Shown here one piece after another: positions 1-11,700 of a stretch of 64,000 bases of DNA. Both the position numbers and the translations under genes were made by a program. How positions within the stretch are numbered: the stretch's first letter is position 1; every line of letters starts with the position of its first letter. The stretch is from Isosphaeraceae bacterium (GTDB taxonomy: Bacteria; Planctomycetota; Planctomycetia; Isosphaerales; Isosphaeraceae): positions 248,001 to 312,000 of the forward strand of contig BPJS01000001.1 in the NCBI GenBank assembly GCA_026004735.1, written 5' to 3'. Under the pieces are notes generated by a model. That model had not been told where the DNA came from and did not search any database. It saw only the letters and a program-made list of their open reading frames with translations.

Positions 1-2189
1 AATTCCTCGAACAAGCCCTCTCCTACTACGCCGACCTCGCCCACCGCCAGCCCCACTCCCCCCAAACCCTCCTGGCCACCGCGCGCGCCCACCACCGCAT
101 CGGCGAAATCGAACGCAAACTCGGCCACAACGACCGCGCCCTCGACGCCTACAACCAGGCCGCCCGCCTCCTCGCTCCCCTTGCCCCCCAAAACCCCGAC
201 GCACGCCACCAACTGGCCCGCACCCAGACCCGCCAGGCCGCCCTCCTCATCGCCCAGGGACAACTCGACCAGGCCAACCTCCTCCTCAACGCCGCCATCG
301 CCGAGCTCACCCCCCTGACCCACTCCCCCGACCTCAACCCCGACGCCACCCTCGACCTCGCCCGCGCCTACGACCTCCGCGGCGAGGCCCTCCGCCTCGG
401 ACGCGACAACGCCCAGGCCGCCTCCGCCTTCCAGTCCGCCATCGACCTCCTCCAACCCCTCCTCCAAGCCCACCCCGACAACACCCCCATCCGCAAACAA
501 CTGGCCCGCTCCCTCAACAACTTCGGCTTCCTCCGCGCCGAAATGCCCGACGGCTTCGACCAAGGCCACGCCGCCCTCGAACAAGCCCTCGCCGTCCTCC
601 AACCCCTCCTCCAACAATTCCCCACCATCCCCCGCATCCGCCAAGACCACGCCCTGACCGCCACCCGCCTCGGGATCCTCCACCGCCAGGCCGGCCGCAT
701 CCCCGAAGCCGAAGCCGCCTTCCGCTCCGCCCTCGACAACTTCCGCCGCCTCGCCACCGACTTCCCCTCTCGCCCCGAATACCGCCGCGAACTCAGCCGC
801 TCCCTCAACAACCTCGCCGCCCTCCTCCAGGCCGACCGCGCTCGACCCCTCGACGCCCTGGCCGTCTACGCCGAAGCCCTCCCCGTCCTCCAAACCCTTG
901 CCCAAGAACAACCCGACGAACCCAAACCCCTCCGCGACCTCGCCATCACCACCACCAACATCGCCTCCGCACGCCTCCAACTCGGCCAACTCGACCAGGC
1001 CGCCCACGACTTCGAACAGGCCAACTCCCTCTTCGAACAACTCAACCAACGCTTCCCCAACTCCCCCGACAACCAGGCCCACTACGCCACTCTCCTCACC
1101 CAACGCGCCGCCCTAGCCCAACAACTCGGCCAGCTCGACCAGGCCCACACCTTCCTCTCCCACGCCCGCTCCTTGCTCGATACCCTCGTCGCCACCCACC
1201 CCGACACCACCGCCTACCGCGCCGACCGCGCCGGACTGCTCGCCACCCTCGGCGAAGTCCTCGCACGCCTCGGCCCTGCACACCACGACGACGCCCGCAA
1301 CGTCTACGCCGCCGCCCAGGCCGACGCCGAAGAACTCCTCCGCTCCGATCCCAACTCCCCCTCCCACCGCGCCACCCTCGGCGCCATCCTCGCCAACCTC
1401 TCCGACCTCGAAACCCTCCCCGTCTCCGACCCCAGCGAACTCCCCCACCGCGAACAGATCGCACGCCGCGCCCTCGAACTCTACGAACAACTGGCCCGCC
1501 AGCGCCCCGACGACCTCGGCATCCGCTTCGCCCTGGCCGCCGTCTGCGTCAACCTCGGCGAAATCATCCAGACCCGCCTGCCCGACTCCGACGAACCGGC
1601 CCGCCTCTTCGACCGCGCCGAACAACTCTTCGCCTCCCTCGACCCCAACCAGGCCGGACCCGCCGTCCTCCTCGCCCTCGGCAAAACCCGCTGCCGATAC
1701 CAGGCCGGCTTCGCCCTCGCCCACGCCAACCTCAACGCCGCACGCCTATTCCTCGACCGCGGCCTCGACAACCTCCGCGCCGCCCACACCTCCCTCCACT
1801 CCCCAGACTCGGCCCACGAACTCTCCTTCGGACTCAACCGCGCCGGCCAGGTCGCCCTCCAGCTCGGCCGCCACGCCGACGCCGTCCGCCTGGCCCTCGA
1901 CCTCGCACGCCTCCTGCCCGATAACCCCACCGCCCGCCTCGACGCCGCTCACCTCATGGCCCAGGCCATCCCCCTCGTCGAGAGCGACCCCCAAACCGCC
2001 CCCACCCAACGCGACCAGATCGCACGCTCCTACGCCGACCGCGCCATCGCCCAACTCCGCGTCGCCATCGACTCCGGACTACCCCCCAACTCCCTCCAGC
2101 CCGACGCCTTCTCCCCCCTCCAAGCCCGCGACGACTTCCAAAACCTCCTCCGCGACCTCACCCCCCAACCCACCCACTCCACCCCCTGA
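1..2189 (+). CDS. TPR-repeat protein, C-terminal part (5' end outside window)
   Basis: The reading frame is open from base 3, so the gene begins upstream; 728 residues are visible. The whole visible part is helical TPR-like sequence with repeated pairs such as LARSLNNFGFLRAE and LSRSLNNLAALLQ, and many A/L/Q-rich helices about 34 residues apart. There is no membrane segment or catalytic motif in the visible part. Planctomycete Ser/Thr kinases commonly carry a tail of this kind after the kinase domain and a membrane helix, and the kinase at 44403-47270 has such a tail, so this is probably the end of a related kinase; the kinase domain itself is not visible. It converges on hemA, whose stop codon lies 41 bases further on. 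Confidence 0.75.
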   Translation, partial: FLEQALSYYADLAHRQPHSPQTLLATARAHHRIGEIERKLGHNDRALDAYNQAARLLAPLAPQNPDARHQLARTQTRQAALLIAQGQLDQANLLLNAAIAELTPLTHSPDLNPDATLDLARAYDLRGEALRLGRDNAQAASAFQSAIDLLQPLLQAHPDNTPIRKQLARSLNNFGFLRAEMPDGFDQGHAALEQALAVLQPLLQQFPTIPRIRQDHALTATRLGILHRQAGRIPEAEAAFRSALDNFRRLATDFPSRPEYRRELSRSLNNLAALLQADRARPLDALAVYAEALPVLQTLAQEQPDEPKPLRDLAITTTNIASARLQLGQLDQAAHDFEQANSLFEQLNQRFPNSPDNQAHYATLLTQRAALAQQLGQLDQAHTFLSHARSLLDTLVATHPDTTAYRADRAGLLATLGEVLARLGPAHHDDARNVYAAAQADAEELLRSDPNSPSHRATLGAILANLSDLETLPVSDPSELPHREQIARRALELYEQLARQRPDDLGIRFALAAVCVNLGEIIQTRLPDSDEPARLFDRAEQLFASLDPNQAGPAVLLALGKTRCRYQAGFALAHANLNAARLFLDRGLDNLRAAHTSLHSPDSAHELSFGLNRAGQVALQLGRHADAVRLALDLARLLPDNPTARLDAAHLMAQAIPLVESDPQTAPTQRDQIARSYADRAIAQLRVAIDSGLPPNSLQPDAFSPLQARDDFQNLLRDLTPQPTHSTP

Positions 2190-2229
2190 CCAGCCTCTCC
2201 CCCTCCGCCAAACCAAAACGTACTCCCCC

Positions 2230-3552
2230 TCAACCCGGATGCCCCGGGCGGCCCTCCGGCTCCCCCAGACCAAACAAATGCCGCACCGCCGCCAACAGCG
2301 GATGCGGCTGACCCCCTAACCGCACCCCATCCCCCTCGGCCGCCGTCCGCACCGCCTGCCGCGGATGATGCAAAAACTGATTCTTCAACCGGTGCACCAG
2401 CCGCTCCGCCGCACGCCGCTGCGCTTCGGTCAAATCCGGACACGCCGCCAAAAACCGCTCCAACTCCCGCTCCGCAATCGCATCCCCATAATCCCCCAAC
2501 TGCCGCAACAACACCCCCGCCTGTCGCTGATGCCGCAACTCCACTATCGCCGCCGCCACCTCCCGCTCCACCAGCTCCATCGCCGGATCCACCTGCGACC
2601 GCCGCTGCCGCGCATTACGCTCCACCTGACCCCGCAAATCATCCACGTTGTACAACAACACCTGATCCAAATCCCCCACCCGCGGATCAAAATCCCGCGG
2701 CACCGCCAAATCCAAAATCAACGCCAGCCGACCCCGACGCACCGTCCGCTGCAACCGGCTATACCGCTCCCAACCGACCACCGGCTCATCCGACGCCGTC
2801 GTGCTCACCACCAAATCCGCCTCCCCCAACGCCTCATCCAACCGCTCAAACGGCACCGCCTCCCCCCCATGCCGCTCCGCGCTCTCCATCGCCCGCTCAA
2901 ACCCACGGTTCGTCACCAACACCCGACCAGGCCCCAACGCCTTCAAGTGCCGAAGCGCCAGCTCCCCCATCTTCCCCACACCGATAACCAACACCGTCTT
3001 GTCATCAAACCGATCAAACACATCCCGCGCCAACTCCACCGCCACACTCGCCACACTCAACCGACCCGCTCCCAGCCCCGTCTGCTCCCGCACCAACTTC
3101 CCCACCCGCAACGCCCGCTGAAACACCCCATGCCAGATCGGTCCACACGCCCCACACTCCACCGCCACCCGATACGCATCCCGCACCTGACCCAAAATCT
3201 GCCCCTCCCCCAACACCAGACTCTCCAGACTCGCCGCCACCCGAAACAGATGACCCACCACCGCCTCATCGTGGTGCGCCACCAAATGACCCGCCAACAC
3301 CCCCGCATCCACCCCATGAAACTCCGCCAGCCACCGACCCAGCTCCTCCACCTCCGGCAACACCACCCCCTCATCGGCCGCGACGTACAACTCCACCCGA
3401 TTGCACGTCGACAAAATCACACACTCACACCCCACCGCCACCCCACGCAGCGACCCCAACGCCTCCCGCTGACGCTCCCCCTCCATCGCCAACGCTTCCC
3501 GCAAACCCGTCGGCGCCGACCGATGATCCACTCCCAACGCCAAAAGCCTCAT
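2230..3552 (-). CDS. hemA: Glutamyl-tRNA reductase
   Basis: This enzyme makes glutamate-1-semialdehyde from glutamyl-tRNA with NADPH, the first committed step of C5 tetrapyrrole (heme) synthesis in the cytoplasm. The 440 residues match the family length. Visible marks are the N-terminal LALGVDHRSAP, the catalytic cysteine at residue 50 in ILSTCNRVELY, the LVLGEGQILGQV signature, the NADPH Rossmann loop VLVIGVGKMGEL, and a C-terminal dimerisation region with RLVHRLKNQFLHHP. Its ATG overlaps the end of the upstream ccsA/hemX-like gene by four bases, so the two are translationally coupled. It lies on the predicted leading strand of the left arm. Confidence 0.95.
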   Translation of the reverse strand: MRLLALGVDHRSAPTGLREALAMEGERQREALGSLRGVAVGCECVILSTCNRVELYVAADEGVVLPEVEELGRWLAEFHGVDAGVLAGHLVAHHDEAVVGHLFRVAASLESLVLGEGQILGQVRDAYRVAVECGACGPIWHGVFQRALRVGKLVREQTGLGAGRLSVASVAVELARDVFDRFDDKTVLVIGVGKMGELALRHLKALGPGRVLVTNRGFERAMESAERHGGEAVPFERLDEALGEADLVVSTTASDEPVVGWERYSRLQRTVRRGRLALILDLAVPRDFDPRVGDLDQVLLYNVDDLRGQVERNARQRRSQVDPAMELVEREVAAAIVELRHQRQAGVLLRQLGDYGDAIAERELERFLAACPDLTEAQRRAAERLVHRLKNQFLHHPRQAVRTAAEGDGVRLGGQPHPLLAAVRHLFGLGEPEGRPGHPG

Positions 3553-4460
3553 GGCGCGGCCTCTCCCGGCCCCACCACCGCCTCACTCCCCTCTCGGACT
3601 CCCCCCAACACCGCCAGCCCTCCATGCCCCGTCGGCAACACCAACCCCACCACCCCCATCGCAAACGCCATGAACACAAACGCCACCACCGTCAACAACA
3701 TCACCCGCCGACCCCGCCAATCCGCCCGATACCGCGCATGCAACAACCCCGCAAACACCAACCACAACGCCACCGTGCTCACCACCTTCGGATCCGTCCA
3801 CCTCAACGCCGCCTGACCCGCACGCTGCGTCGCCACCACCAAACCCAGCCCAATCAGCACCCCCGCCGTCAAAAACGGAAACGCCACCGTGATCGCGGCC
3901 CGATGCCACCGCTCCGACTGCTCCAGACTCGGCAACTTCACCCCCCGCCAAACCCCCTCCTTACGCTTCAAACGCCCCGCCTGCACCAGATACATCACCC
4001 CAAAGACAAACCCCAAACACGTCGACACCGCACCTAACACCAAAAAAATCCCATGCGCCGCACCCCAAAACGTCAACACATTCGACCAGTCCGCTCGCGC
4101 ACTGGTCCGCGGCGCCCACAAACCCGCCACCGTCAACACCGCCACCGCCAGCCCCAGCACCGCCGCCCCCGCCACCGACGGCCGCCCCGGCTCCGCCCGC
4201 ACCACCAAGTACAACGCAATCGCCGCCAACACCCACCCCATCGCCAATAACGACTCAAACGACGTCGTCACCGGCAACGACCCCACCTCCCGACCCCGAT
4301 TCGCCAAATACGCCGTCTGCACCAACAATCCCAACCCAATCAACACCGCCGTCAACCAGCCCCACCACCGACCCCGCAACCCCGGCACAAACCGCAGCAA
4401 CTCACTGCCCAGCGCCAGGGCATACGTCCCCCCAAAACAAACCACCGTCAGCCGATCCAT
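3549..4460 (-). CDS. CcsA/HemX-like cytochrome c assembly membrane protein
   Basis: A 303-residue integral membrane protein with about eight hydrophobic helices. It has a tryptophan-containing stretch (WSNVLTFWGAAHG) with histidines at helix ends, as in the CcsA/CcmC/HemX (cytochrome c assembly) family, which handles heme at the membrane. It overlaps hemA by the sequence ATGA; the same hemX-hemA pairing is known from other bacteria, where HemX affects glutamyl-tRNA reductase levels. That makes a role in heme supply or heme delivery plausible, but the sequence cannot separate HemX from CcsA. An in-frame TTG lies at 4484, but the ATG at 4460 (MDRLTVVCF) puts the first helix at the usual distance and is preferred. 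Confidence 0.8.
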   Translation of the reverse strand: MDRLTVVCFGGTYALALGSELLRFVPGLRGRWWGWLTAVLIGLGLLVQTAYLANRGREVGSLPVTTSFESLLAMGWVLAAIALYLVVRAEPGRPSVAGAAVLGLAVAVLTVAGLWAPRTSARADWSNVLTFWGAAHGIFLVLGAVSTCLGFVFGVMYLVQAGRLKRKEGVWRGVKLPSLEQSERWHRAAITVAFPFLTAGVLIGLGLVVATQRAGQAALRWTDPKVVSTVALWLVFAGLLHARYRADWRGRRVMLLTVVAFVFMAFAMGVVGLVLPTGHGGLAVLGGVREGSEAVVGPGEAAP

Positions 4461-4753
4461 AACCACCCCGCCCACACGCCCCAACCACCCCCCCGACCAA
4501 CCGGCCCCACCAACCCCTCAACCCCTAACCTCCACCCCACGTGCACTCCCCCCATTCTAACCCCACCCCACCTCACCCGCCCACGACCCCACCCAACCAC
4601 CGCCAACTCCTCTCCTCCCCCCACAACTCTCTTCACCGACAAACCCGTGATACCATGAATCCCCCAATCCGGAACGCCTCGGCCCGCGGCCCCCGCCGGC
4701 CCAGGACTTCCCCATTCGTTCACCCCAAAGCCCCACGACAAGGCCCATCCCCC

Positions 4754-5581
4754 ATGACGTCCCTGCCTCCTTCACTCGCCGTGCTCGCCCTCCTCGGACT
4801 CGCAGCCCCCTTCGCTCTGGCCTTCAACGCCGAGGACCAAAAACCCACCTACGGCTACCGCGACACCCCCTACCTCCCCGGCGGCCAATGGCGCGTCCAC
4901 GACGCCGACCGACCCCTCCCTCCCGTCGTCGACCCCGGCACCCCCGACCTCGACCCGCCTCCCTCCCCACCTCCCTCCGACGCCATCGTCCTCTTCGACG
5001 GCTCCTCCCTGGACCACTGGCACGGCGACGGCGGCAAACCCGCCCCCTGGAAAGTCGAAGACGGCGCCATCGTCATCGTCCCTCGCTCCGGCTCCCTCAT
5101 CTCCAACCAGTCCTTCGGCGATTGCCAAATCCACCTCGAATTCCAGACCCCCTCTCCACCCGAAGGCTCCGACCAGGGCCGCGGCAACAGCGGCCTGCTC
5201 ATCATGTCCCGCTACGAAATCCAAATCCTCGACAACTACAACAACCCCACCTACGCCGACGGCCACGCCGGCGCCGTCTACGGCCAGACCCCACCCCTGG
5301 TCAACGCCTGCCGTCCCCCAGGTCGCTGGCAAACCTTCGACATCATCTGGCGCGCCCCTCGCTTCAAACCCGACGGCTCCCTCGACCAGCCCGCCTTCGT
5401 CACCGTCTTCCACAACGGCATCCTCGTCCAGGACCACACCCAAGTCCTCGGACCCGTCCGCTGGCGCGACCTGGCTCGCTACGAACCCGGCGACGCCCAC
5501 GGCGACGCCCCTATCCTCCTCCAAGACCACGGCGACCCCGTCCGCTTCCGCAACATCTGGGTCCGCCCCCTCAGCCACTAA
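4754..5581 (+). CDS. Exported DUF1080 (3-keto-disaccharide hydrolase-like) protein
   Basis: A 275-residue protein with an N-terminal Sec signal (MTSLPPSLAVLALLGLA, cleavage near AFALA) and one DUF1080 jelly-roll domain. The domain shows the family opening IVLFDGSSLDHWHG, the LEFQTP strand, GNSGLLI, YEIQILD and a final FRNIWVRPL. DUF1080 domains are very numerous in Planctomycetes and are related to concanavalin-like glycosidase folds; some members hydrolyse 3-keto-glycosides. The frame is open further upstream (ATG at 4541 and 4655), but that stretch is proline-rich and would bury the signal peptide, so 4754 was chosen. It lies on the predicted lagging strand and diverges from the ccsA-hemA pair. 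Confidence 0.85.
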   Translation: MTSLPPSLAVLALLGLAAPFALAFNAEDQKPTYGYRDTPYLPGGQWRVHDADRPLPPVVDPGTPDLDPPPSPPPSDAIVLFDGSSLDHWHGDGGKPAPWKVEDGAIVIVPRSGSLISNQSFGDCQIHLEFQTPSPPEGSDQGRGNSGLLIMSRYEIQILDNYNNPTYADGHAGAVYGQTPPLVNACRPPGRWQTFDIIWRAPRFKPDGSLDQPAFVTVFHNGILVQDHTQVLGPVRWRDLARYEPGDAHGDAPILLQDHGDPVRFRNIWVRPLSH

Positions 5582-5673
5582 CCCCACTCGCCGACCACTC
5601 CCACCTTCCTCCAAGAATCCATCAAACGCCTATCTTTTTCTTCATAAACGCACACTAACGTAACGCATCGTTC

Positions 5674-5710
5674 AGGCGGGTCGGCCTCCAGCCCACAACC
5701 CGACCCGCCT
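5674..5710 (+). terminator. 11-bp hairpin after the DUF1080 gene
   Basis: AGGCGGGTCGG (5674-5684) and CCGACCCGCCT (5700-5710) form a perfect 11-bp stem with a 15-base loop, followed by TTCCC. It stands about 90 bases after the DUF1080 stop and 27 bases before the next start codon. It could end the DUF1080 transcript or sit in the 5' leader of the giant gene. The T-run is short, so intrinsic termination is uncertain. Confidence 0.5.
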
Positions 5711-5737
5711 TTCCCTCACCTTGAGGAACCCCTCTCG

Positions 5738-8700
5738 ATGCGCCGCTCTCTGCCCAGGGCCTCCCGCAGGTCCCCGAAGCCGGTCCGCGCCCTCACCCCC
5801 CGCCGCCGTGCCGCCTCCCGCCTCATCGAGCCGCTCGAGCCGCGCCAACTCCTCTCCTACACCCTCCAAATCCTCCACGCCTCCGACCTCGAGGGCGGCG
5901 TCGATGCCATCGCACGCGCCGCCAACTTCGCCGCCATCGTCGACGCGCTCGAAGACTCCTACCCCAACTCCATCACCCTCTCGGCCGGCGACAACTACAT
6001 CCCCGGCCCGTTCTTCTCCGCCGCCGGCGATCCTACCCTCCGCGGCCCGCTCCGCTCCGTAACCGGCAACCCCCAGGCCCGCGAAGACGTCGGCCGCGTC
6101 GACGCCGCCATCATGAACGCCATCGGCTTCGACGCCTCCGCTCTGGGCAACCACGAATTCGACGCCGGACCCGCCACCGTCGCCACCATCATCGGACCCG
6201 ACATCCGCGACGCCAACGGCGACGGCACCCTCGACGACGCCCGCTGGCTCGGCACCCAGTTCCCCTACCTCAGCGCCAACCTCGACTTCTCCGCCGAACC
6301 GAGCCTCGCCCGCCTCGCCACCTCCGACCTCCTGCCCAACACCGCCTTCGTCTCTCCCCTGTCCGACCTCCCCGCTGCCGCCGCCGCCAAAAAAATCGCC
6401 CCCGCCACCCTGATCGAACGCGGTGGCCAGACCATCGGCGTCATCGGCGTCACCACCCCGCTGCTCGCCTCCATCTCCTCGCCCGGCAACGTCCGCGTCC
6501 AAAACCCAGGCGCCGGCACCAACGACATGGCCGCCCTCGCCACCATCCTCCAGCCCATCATCGACCAGGTCGCCCTCCACACCAACAAAATCATCCTCGT
6601 CTCCCACCTCCAGCAGTTCGCCCTCGAACAAGACCTCGCCCCGCGGCTCTCCAAGGTCGACATCATCCTCGCCGGCGGCTCCAGCACCCTCCTGGCCGAC
6701 CCCGAAGACGTCGCCCGCGGCCTCCAACCCGGCGACTCCCCCCACGGCTCCTACCCCTTCCTCACCACCAACGCCGACGGCGACCCCGTCGCCCTCGTCA
6801 GCGTCGGCGACGAATACCGCTACGTCGGCCGCCTCGTCGTCACCTTCGACTCAGCCGGCGTCATCGACCCAGCCAGCATCGACCCCAACGTCAGCGGCGC
6901 CTTCGCCTCCACCACCCAAACCGTCGCCGCCCTCTGGGGCACCGCCGACCCCTTCGCCCCCGGCTCCAAAGGCGACCTGGTCCGCACCCTCACCACCGCC
7001 GTCCAAAACGTCGTCACCGCCAAAGACTCGATCCGCTTCGGCCGCACCGGCGTCTACCTCAACGGCCTCCGACAGGACGTCCGGACCCAGGAAACCAACC
7101 TCGGCAACCTCACCGCCGACGCCAACCTCGCCGCCGCACGCTCCATCGACCCCACCGTCGTCGTCTCCCTCAAAAACGGCGGCGGCATCCGCGACTCCAT
7201 CGGCACCATCGCCGAAATCGCCCCCGGCCTCTACCAGCCTCTGCCGCCCCAGGCCAACCCCCTCTCCGGCAAGCAAACCGGCGAAATCTCCCAACTCGAC
7301 ATCGAAAACAGCCTCCGCTTCAACAACCAGCTCTCCCTCCTGACCCTCACCGCCGACGGCCTTCGCCAAATCCTCGAGCACGGCGTCGCCGCTACCCGCC
7401 CCGGCGCCACCCCCGGCCAGTTCCCCCAGGTCGGCGGGCTTGCCTTCAGCTTCGACCCCAGCCGGCCCCCCGGCTCCCGCGTCCGCTCCGCCGCCATCGT
7501 CGACGACCAGGGCCGAATCCTCGACACCCTCGTCCAGAACGGCCAGACCGTCGGCAACCCCAACCGGCCCATCCGCGTCGTCACTCTCAACTTCCTGGCC
7601 GCCGGCGGCGACTCCTACCCGTTCCCCTCCCTCGGCTCCAACCGCGTCGACCTCGGCATCGGCGAACAAACCGCCTTGGCCAACTTCCTCGCCGACCGCT
7701 TCCCTCTCGGCAGCCTCAACGCCTTCGCCCAACCCGATACCCCACCCGACGCCGACACCCGCATCCAAAACCTCGCCGTCCGCGCCGATACCGTCCTCGA
7801 TCGCCCCATCGAACTGGCCCACCTCGCCACCCGATCCCTCCCCAACGGCGCCGAGATCGTCGCCCACGACCCCCTCTCGCAACGCCTCTTCGTCATCGGC
7901 GGCGGCCGCTTCGTCGACGTCCTCACCTTCGCCAACCCCGCCGCGCCCCAACTCCTCTTCTCCCTCGACCTCGGCGCCAGCTTCGCCGGCAATAGCGTCG
8001 CGATCCACAACGGACTGGTCGCCGTCGCCGCCTCCAACGCCCTCGACCCCCAACTGCCCGGCGCCGTCTTCCTCTTCAACGCCGACGGTACCCTCCTCAA
8101 CCAGCTCGAAGTCGGCGCCGTCCCCGACATGCTCACCTTCACCCCCGACGGCACCACAATCCTCGTCGCCAACGAGGGCGAACCCCGCTCCGACTACTCC
8201 TTCGACCCCGAAGGCTCCGTCTCCATCATCCACCTCGCCGGCGGACCCCTCGCCGCCACCGTCTCCACCGCTCGCTTCGACGCCTTCATCGGCCGCGAAG
8301 CCGAACTCCGCGCCCAGGGCATCCGCATCTACGGCCCCGGCTCCAACGCCGCCCAAGACTTCGAACCCGAATACATCACCGTCACCCCCGACTCAGCCCG
8401 CGCCTTCGTCACCCTCCAGGAAAACAACGCCATCGCCGAACTCGACCTCTCCACCGGCCAGTTCACCCGCGTCCTCCCCCTCGGCACCAAAGACCACAAC
8501 GCCAACCGCTTCCTCCTCGACACCTTCGAGTTCTCCACCCTGCCCACCCTCGGCACCACCGCCGCCGGTCAGCCCGTCCCCCTCGGCGGCTTCTCCGGAC
8601 TGGCCTTCGAAGGCATCAACCCCGCCAACGGCCGCCTCAAGTTCCTCACCCACACCGACCGCGGACCCAACGGCGAAGCCATCGGCAACCTCCGACCCTT

Positions 8701-11700
8701 CCTCCTCCCCAACTTCACTCCCGAACTGATTCGCTTCGAACTCGACCCCGCCTCCCGCGCCCTCACCATCACCCAACGCATCCCCCTCAAACGCCAGGAC
8801 GGCTCCCCCCTGACCGGCCTGCCCAACACCGCCATCTCCGGCGGAACCGCCTCCACCCCCTACAACGACGAAGTCCCCATCGACCTCACCGGCAACACCC
8901 TCCCCCTCGACCCCCTCGGCGCCGACCTCGAAGGCATCGCCATCGACCCCGCCGACGGCTCCCTCTGGATGGTCGACGAATACCGACCCGCCATCTACCA
9001 CTTCGACCCCAACGGAACCCTCCTCAACCGCTACGTCCCCGCCGGCACCGCCTTCGCCGCCCGCCAGCCCGCCGGCTCCTTCGGCATCGAAGCCCTCCCC
9101 GCCGTCCTCGCCCAACGCCGCCAAAACCGCGGCTTCGAAGCCATCACCATCCACAACGGCAAAATCTACGCCTTCGTCCAAAGCCCCCTGCGCAACCCCG
9201 CCTCCCTGGCCAACTCCACCCTCAACGCGATGCGCAACATCCGCATCGTCGAACTCGACCCCACCACCCAGTCCACCCGACAGTTCCTCTACGTCATGGA
9301 CAACCCCAACCTCGGCGGCTCCACCAACACCCGCGCCGACAAAATCGGCGACGCCGCCGTCCTCCCCTCCGGCGAATTCCTCGTCATCGAACGCGATGAC
9401 GACACCATCCTCGACGACGACTTCGCCAAAGTCGAAAAGAAAATCTACCGCTTCCGACTCGACGGCGCCACCGACATCACCCCCTGGTCCAGCTTCATCG
9501 ACCCCGTCTCCGGCAAGTCCATCGACCAGATGACCCCCGCCGAACTCGCCGCCGCCGGCATCCAGCCCATCGCCAAATCCCTCCACGTCGACCTCAACGC
9601 CATCGGCTACAACCGCACCGAAAAGGTCGAAGGCCTCGCCGTCATCGACGCCCACACCCTCGCCGTCGTCAACGACAACGACTTCACCGTCGCCGGCATC
9701 ACCATCGACTTCACCACCGGACGCTTCACCCCTGACCCAGACCCCGAACCCACCCTCCTCGGCCTCATCCGCACCGCCTCCAACGCCCTCGACCCCAGCG
9801 ACCGCGACGGCCCGGCCAACTCCGGCCGCATCCAGATCGCACCCTGGCCCGTCGAAGGTCTCTACATGCCCGACGCCCTGGCCAGCTACCAGGTCGGCAA
9901 CCTCACCTACATCGTCACCGCCAACGAGGGCGACGCCCGCGAATACGACGCCCTCTCCGAAGAAGTCCGCGTCAACTCCCTCAACCTCGACCCCTCCCGA
10001 TTCCCCAACGCCGCCGCCCTCAAGGCCAACGCCGCCCTCGGCCGACTGACCGTCTCCAACGTCGACCTCGACCTCGACGGCGACGGCGACGCCGACCGCC
10101 TCCAACCCCTCGGCGCCCGCTCCTTCACCATCTGGGTACGCTCCGCCAACGGCTCCCTCACCCCCGTCTTCGACTCCGGCGACGACTTCGAGCAAATCAC
10201 CGCCCGCGCCGTCCCCACCCTCTTCAACTCCAACGGCACCCCCGCAACCTTCGACACCCGCAGCGACAACAAAGGACCCGAACCCGAAGGCATCGTCCTC
10301 GGCACCCTCAACGGCCGCACCTACGCCTTCATCGGCCTCGAACGCACCGGCGGCGTCATGGTCTACGACGTCTCCGACCCCTACGCTCCCACCTTCGTCC
10401 AGTACATCAACACCGCCGGCGACCTCGCCCCCGAAGGCCTCACCTTCATCCCCGCCTCCGACAGCCCCACCGGCGCACCCATCCTCCTCGTCACCAACGA
10501 GGTCAGCCGCACCCTCACCGCCTACGCCATCAACGCGCCGGGCGGCTTCCAGACCCTCCCCAACCTCGCCGGCTCCGAAGGCTCCCCCATCACCTTCACC
10601 GTCAGCGGATCCCCCGGCCTGACCTACTCCCTCGGTCCCGACGCTCCCCCTGACGCCTCCATCCACCCCACCACCGGCGCCTTCTCCTGGACCCCCTCAA
10701 ACGGCCCCGAAACCCAATCCCTCACCCTCTTCGCCACCGACGGCACCAACCTCTGGTGGCAAACCCTCACCGCCTCCATCACCAACGCCGCCCCCGTCTT
10801 CACCTCGATCTCCTCCCCAGCCACCACCATCGGCGGCGCTATCCAGGGCGCCCTCACCTCCATCTCCGCAACCTTCTTCGACCCCGGCACCCTCGACACC
10901 CACACCGCCACCGTCAACTGGGGCGACGGCACCATCACCACCGCCTCCCTCTCCGCCGGCTCCCTCTTCGCCTCCCACACCTACTCCGCCGGCGGCTCCT
11001 ACACCGCCACCATCACCCTGACCGACTCCGACGGCGCCTCCACCACCCAATCCCTAACCCTCTACATCACCGGCGCCAGCCTCCGCAACGGCACCCTCGA
11101 AGTCATCGGCACCACCGGCGACGACAACCTCCGCATCATCGAAGACACCCCCGCAACCGTCCGCGTCCGCCTCCCCGGCGCCTTCTCCACTCCCTTCCTC
11201 TCCTTCCCCAAGAGCCAGATCACCCGGATCATCGCCCGCCTCGGCGACGGCAACGACCTCGCCACCGTCGCCCGCCGCCTCACCACCCCGCTCTTGATCG
11301 ACGCCGGCGCCGGCCACGACGTCCTTACCGCCGGCGGCGGCCCAGCCATCCTCATCGGCGGCGACGGCAACGACTCCCTCCTGGCCAACAGCAGCCCCGC
11401 CGGCTCTCTCTTGATCGGCGGCGACGGCGCCGACTCCCTCCTCGGCAGCACCTCCAGCGACCTGCTCATCGCCGGCTCCACCGACTTCGACACCCACGAC
11501 GACGCCCTCTTCGCCATCCTCGAACACTGGAACGCTTCCGGTTCCCTCCACTTCCTCGACGAAAACACCAACGTCTACGACGACAACGCCATCGACCTCA
11601 TCCGCAGCCGCGCCGGCGCCGACCTGCTCTTCATCAACCCCGACACCGACCAGGTCGACGACCTCTCCGGACGCGACCGCATCCGCCCCACCCGCCGCCG

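Noticed and set aside
2365-3816. Long open frame opposite hemA and ccsA
   Set aside because: It is His/Pro/Arg/Gln-rich with no domain, and the other strand encodes a fully conserved HemA. Extreme base skew removes stop codons and creates such frames.
4541-4753. Longer N-terminus for the DUF1080 protein
   Set aside because: The extra 71 residues are Pro/His-rich and would place the signal peptide internally.
8393-10666. 757-codon open frame opposite the giant phosphatase gene
   Set aside because: It consists almost only of Gly, Val, Glu, Asp and Ala, the expected antisense shadow of a C-rich gene; the + strand shows real domains.
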